64,000 nt of DNA from Azadirachta indica (Eukaryota > Streptophyta > Magnoliopsida > Sapindales > Meliaceae), in contig CM040440.1 of NCBI GenBank assembly GCA_022749755.1, positions 20,509,269-20,573,268 on the forward strand, given 5' to 3'. Below the pieces are notes generated by a model. That model had not been told where the DNA came from. It ran no database searches and saw only the letters and a list, made by a program, of their open reading frames with translations. The position numbers were made by a program, and so were the translations under genes. Position 1 is the stretch's first letter. Every line of letters starts with the position of its first letter. Below are positions 58,845 to 64,000 of the stretch, piece by piece.

Positions 58845-61800
58845 TGATTATATGTATATGATCATCATCATAGTTTTCTTTATGGAATTTGATATATATA
58901 TATATATATATGTTGATTATCATCATGATCCTATATATGCCTAAACCAAAATGATGTATATACTGAGAGTACCACCTACCATCGAAGAAACTTAATCAGT
59001 ATAATTTCATAATCAAGCCTAATATTGGCATTTCCTTTTTGTTCAATTTAAACAACTTGGAATTCAATGATCATCATCTCTTTCCCTCTATTAAAACTAT
59101 ATAGCTACTCTGAATAAATTAGAGGCTAGAGTGGTTAACTTTCTTCAAGTAGATAATCTTTTATATTACTGAGCCAGATTTTACTATGGACAATTAGTCC
59201 GCTAGGGTTGTAAAATATACATTTATAATTTGCTTAAGAACAATAATGCAGCCATTCATCGACAATTTAAAAGAAAAACTTTGGAATTTGGATCATTTAG
59301 AAATTGTTTTACATTACATGCCTATGAAGCTCAATGATAACACAAATACATACAAAACTCTCCTGTCGTTTTCTACATATGGGGTAGTATTAAACTAATT
59401 AATTAATATATATATAGGTATAGATTAATTAGGGTTGAGTGCTACATGACCCCTCCTGATTTTAATTAATGAGAATCCCCATGTCAATTTTAATTCCTCT
59501 TTTCTTAATCAAGGAATTAAAATTGGCACCAACCATGTATATACATATATATCCTTATCTTCCTTCAAATTTTTTTTTCTCTCTTCATTAAATGGAAAAA
59601 AAATATATATATACACACACACATTAACACGATGGTATTAAGTCTTTGAGTTGTTTTTCCCAACAAGTCTGAGATCCAGATGCAAGGGTTGCTCGAATTG
59701 TGTGATATTATGACTTCTGCTTAATTAGAGCATTCTGATCATCTCTTCAATGGGGATATAGGAGAAGAAATGAATGCTACCATTGAAATTAATGGGTATT
59801 CTAAAAGGACCCCACTTGCCTAGGGTTTATAATATGATTATTCTAACAATAGTAGGTTCACCTAATGTAAGTACCTTGTTTGATTTTAATACCAATACTC
59901 TAAAGTCTTGTACTCATTCATACAGACAAAGTGTCCCCTTGATTGAATGCAAAGTAATATATCATAAGTTTGAGGCTTTGGCAACTTTTATCAAACCAAT
60001 TAAGCAAATTATTTTTTTGGTTCTCCAAATCCTTTATTGGTAGGCATATATATATCATGATATTACAATATATATATATATATATATATTTCACCTGAAG
60101 TGGTTATTAATTAATTATTTAGAAGCATCGCTTAAAGAGAGCACAGATTATGAAAACGTTATTGTGTTTATAATTCAAATTATACAAGTAATCTGACTCT
60201 ATCAATGATTTAATTAATTACCCACGTAGATCACATTGAGTTGGCATATGTCATCACTACATAGATTAATATATATAGATTTCAAATGAAAGAAGAAACA
60301 AATATGTATTTATTTATTTCTTATTTTAGCTTTATTTTATATATGATTTGATATAAACCCGTCCATTAAGAGAAATTTAAAAAAAGTAACAAAAAAATAG
60401 CGGGAGAAAGAAAAAAGGAGCAATAGTATATCTGAAATAATTTGTCTAGAAAATTCGAAAGTAAAATCACAGAGAAAGAGAGAGAAAGTTAGGCCATTAT
60501 ATATTTTGCTTGGTTTTAGAAATAATTAATCTTTCTCCCAATAATCAAGCTTGAATATGTTTAATTATGTTAAGATTGTATCTATACGAAATAAACACTT
60601 GCCAATTGCAAAAATTTCACCCTAAATAATTCAATTGCAAGTCAACAGAATAGGAGTTGATGATTTATAACTATGTTACAATTGGTGATCAAGCAATGGC
60701 CATTAAAACTACTTCCCCAAGTGCCTTCAGACCACGATAGAATCTAAGACAAACTAAACACATAAAAATTATAAAATTAAGAAAGAAGGAAGTCGTGCAA
60801 CAGAATAAACAATTTCGGTCAAGCCACATTGGAACATTAATCAATTCCCAAGTTCTTCGAGCCCATTACCACATCCATTTTATGTATAAACTAATTGATA
60901 TTTTAACCTTTATAAAACTTAGTCAAGCGGCAGTAATCACTTTCATACTTTGTCCACATTAATTACGAACAAAGTGTTAAATTATATATGTAATACATTC
61001 CTTCATTAATTGAACTTGGAAAGTAATTATTATTCCAAAGAACATTAATTAATTAATTAAATATATGATGAGTGATGATTTGTTGAATGCGAGCTCAAGG
61101 GAGAAAAAAGCTGTCAGCAAAAAGTTAAATGAGAACCAAAAAAGAGAAGACAAGAAAGGAAGAAGTTAACTTTAATTAGTTCACTTAAAAATTTTTCTAA
61201 CAAGAGTTTAAAGAAGAGAATAAGTATGGTCTCTTCATTTGCTTAAAGGAAAGAAAGAGCATGTTATCTCTGTCGGAATCGTGACAAACACTTCCAACTC
61301 TATAACTTTTAAGGTGCATTCATCTAGCTAATTAATTAATTAATTGTTGCAATTTTGTTTTCCTTTTAATTCATCATCTAATTATATATTTTGTGCAATT
61401 AATATAAGAAATTTAATTAATTTATCGACAAAGAGTGGAATAGCTGACGTACGATCTGATTGAATTTAAAATGTATAAGATGGTAAAGATAAATTAATTA
61501 ATGAGTTAAACAATAGAAAGAAAACAAAAGTAAACAGAAAAATTGAAAGAAACTGTGAAGAGGTTTGAATATTAAGAAATGAAGTTTGACTATTGAGTTT
61601 GCATATATACATGTCGATTCGCAGCCGTTCGGTTGTAGGGACCAGTAATGAATCGGACAGAAGGGTTTGTCTTTACAACAAGTAACTCCTCTTTCTTTTT
61701 TTTTTCCTTTTTGAGTGTTAAAAAGGAAAGTAATAATAAATTATAAGTTATGGCCACTACAGCTTTTGTGCTAAATTAAAGTGGTTAGGCAGATGAGCCT

Positions 61801-62404
61801 GAAATGGAAGACTGAATGGGTTCAAAGTGATGGGCTGGACTAGTTGTAGGAAAAGAAAGGGAGACTTCATATATCATATGATAAGTTATCTTTCTCTTTC
61901 GGTTGGTTTTCTGACTAATTGTTTAACTAATTAATATATTAATTAAATTGTAATTAATGATATTGTTAATGGAGAAAATCAGAAAAGGGGTTGGAACATG
62001 ACAGGCACATAACTCTGTTATATATCTGTAGTAGATAAATGTCTTTCATGTTTTGATAAAGTTGAATATATATATATATATATATGTTGATTCTGAGCTG
62101 AGTAAGTTTTAGAAAATTGAACGGGAATCATGTAAAAGTGGTCCATCTGCAACAGCTAGCTCTAACTTCGTACACAAGTGCTGAAACATTCTTTTTCTTA
62201 TTATTCTTTCATGTCAATGGAAAGTACTTCATTGATCAGTGGTAATTAATTAAGAGCATAAAGTAAAGATTAAGTATTGGTACATAGAAATTGTGAAACA
62301 GTAATAGAAGACGCGGTGGTGGCACTGCTGGCATAATAGTATATGCAGAGAAGAGGGTATGGTCAATTTCTTCAGGCACCTGCCTAAAAACGAAGGTCAA
62401 ATGC

Positions 62405-62439
<35 letters not shown>

Positions 62440-63035
62440 AGAGAGAGAGAGAGAGAGAGAGAGAGTTAATTCCAGTAAAGAAGTTTCTGTTGCATCAAGT
62501 TTTCTTTACTAAAGCAAATTAAGCAAGCAGGCACCGTTATTTTCGAGGTTTAATCCAATGTGCACATGATTTCGTACTTGATGCTTTGCATAATAAGAAG
62601 AAGTGGTTTTTCCACCAATATCTTTAAGGATAGAAAACTTATGATTTATGATTATGTGAATAATCAAGGACAAGAAATTATGCTTTCAGTTTCATATAAT
62701 ATTCTAATTGTCAAAATTTAATAAATGAAAATTCTCAATGAACAAGGAACAAAACAAAATCACTTTTGTAATGTCAAATTATTTGGAATATGTCACGAAA
62801 GAAAAATTTGAAGCAACAGCTAGTGGATATCTTAAAAATGTCATCCGATCAGAATTTATGGATATATATATATATATAATTAATTGAACATAGTCTAATA
62901 ATAATCTAATATATCTATATGCATGTTATCTGTCTATTGTTTAATGAAAAAGAACCAAAATTAAGGGTCATTTCCATATATAAGGAGAGTTTTCAATCCC
63001 ATTAAAACAGCACACTAAATCATACAAACATATTC

Positions 63036-63066
<31 letters not shown>

Positions 63067-64000
63067 TTGTGAAGTTCCTTTTTAAACAATTGCATGGATC
63101 GAATATTTCATTGCTTTTGTCAAAAGGGTTTATAATGCATATATGAAAATTTTCATTTTACACTACATTCATCAGAAAACCCTTCCATATATATATATAT
63201 ATATATATATAATTGCATGCCTTACTATTGAAGCTTCACAGTGTCTTCTATAGTTGGAAAGATGCATGATGCAGTTGTGGTTGGAAACTTCTTGCAATCT
63301 TCTGAAGAAGAAACTCATCAAAAAATTTTACTGGGAGACCTGAAATTTCATTGAAGAGAAGAAAAGCTTGATTAGAGGTTTCTATGACTCTATTGCTGAT
63401 TGTTCTCATTTCTGCAGCACCTAACAGAAGTTTCATTTATGCAGCCTCATGCAGTGGTAGAACTAGAAGAAATAGCACGCACTGCTTTCAATGACAACAA
63501 CTCAGCAGTCTTATAATTATTCTTGCACTGAAGAATATTATACCAAGTTCCTCACGGCCTAAGAAAGAGGGAATGAAAGCGAAAGAAAGAAAATTTTAAA
63601 AAAAAATTCAAGTTCCAATAAGCGTTGAAACAGGAGCAGCTTTATAGATTCAAAAATGTCTCAAATATATATGGTAATCAATCTCACAATTAACAAGGTT
63701 ATTACATATCATTGCTCATATTTTTGAGCTCGAAGTAATAAATCTCTTAAATTAACATAAGAGAGCATTTTAGATTATAATAATAAGATGCATGTGAATG
63801 TACGGATAACAATTGCAGCTCTCTTTGTGGACAAAGTGTGTTCAGACTCTGATTGCAAGTACCAATTAATCAACAAACCTTGGGAAACAGAAACACTGCA
63901 AAAATAATCAGCTAATTCAAATGGATGAAGACTAAAGTAATTTATAGGTTTGATCCTAGTGACCTAAAAAATTTAACAAATGATTATTAAACAAATAAGT
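58845..64000. other. Long intergenic region, no supported gene
   Basis: AT-rich DNA with many (TA)n runs, at about 58,892-58,910, 60,069-60,088, 62,068-62,084, 62,405-62,439, 62,863-62,877, 63,038-63,060 and 63,188-63,210. A perfect 14-bp hairpin lies at 59,485-59,525. Open frames at 59,774-60,043 (plus) and 63,248-63,436 (minus) resemble no family I know. The start of a further gene may lie beyond the right edge. Confidence 0.55.
62405..62466. repeat. Compound (TA)n(GA)n microsatellite
   Basis: Two TA runs split by a GTATA step are followed by about a dozen GA units. Confidence 0.95.

Noticed and set aside
1..64000. CRISPR arrays, operons, insertion sequences, organellar insertions
   Set aside because: Nothing of this kind was seen. 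The sequence is eukaryotic nuclear DNA, and no chloroplast or mitochondrial gene was recognised.

Overview
This window is nuclear DNA of a flowering plant, almost certainly a eudicot. The evidence is AT-rich sequence with very many (TA)n microsatellites, intron-rich genes with GT-AG junctions, and plant-only families: class XI myosin, LBD transcription factor, QALGGH zinc fingers and plant PARP1. I do not assign a species. All gene models below were built by hand from reading frames, splice sites and remembered protein families. Every multi-exon model keeps frame through all of its junctions.

Layout, left to right. (1) 488-3701 minus: a two-exon F-box/kelch gene resembling OR23. (2) 6176-18018 plus: a 26-exon class XI myosin of the XI-J type. 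It has a complete motor and six IQ motifs, but its short tail carries ten tandem 21-residue repeats and no cargo-binding domain. (3) 18464-19169 plus: a weak candidate for a small unrecognised three-exon gene. (4) 20591-21208 and 27615-28175 plus: two intronless single-C2H2 (QALGGH) repressor genes ending in the same EAR motif, one SUPERMAN/ZFP10-ZFP11-like and one TAC1-like. (5) 21-33 kb: a repeat-rich stretch with a clear fold-back MITE, a second probable MITE, a degenerate tandem array and a tRNA-Gly(GCC) gene. (6) 33835-37241 minus: a BET1-type SNARE whose long first intron holds a dead Ty1/copia integrase fragment. (7) 39522-43201 plus: deoxyhypusine hydroxylase, with one apparent GC-AG intron, followed by a decayed PPR gene fragment. 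(8) 45770-54484 plus: a complete 20-exon PARP1. (9) 57604-58844 plus: an LBD16/LBD29-type gene. The last 5 kb shows no gene I can support.

The genes do not form a pathway; plant genes rarely cluster by function. What ties them together is ancestry. From memory, the order myosin XI-J, BET1-like SNARE, deoxyhypusine hydroxylase, LBD matches consecutive Arabidopsis loci AT3G58160 to AT3G58190. The SUP-like finger plus LBD pair resembles the ZFP11/LBD16 neighbourhood on Arabidopsis chromosome 2. The window may therefore keep gene content that was split between two duplicated Arabidopsis segments. The most unusual observation is the myosin tail, where an exon of 63-bp tandem repeats stands where a long coiled coil is expected.
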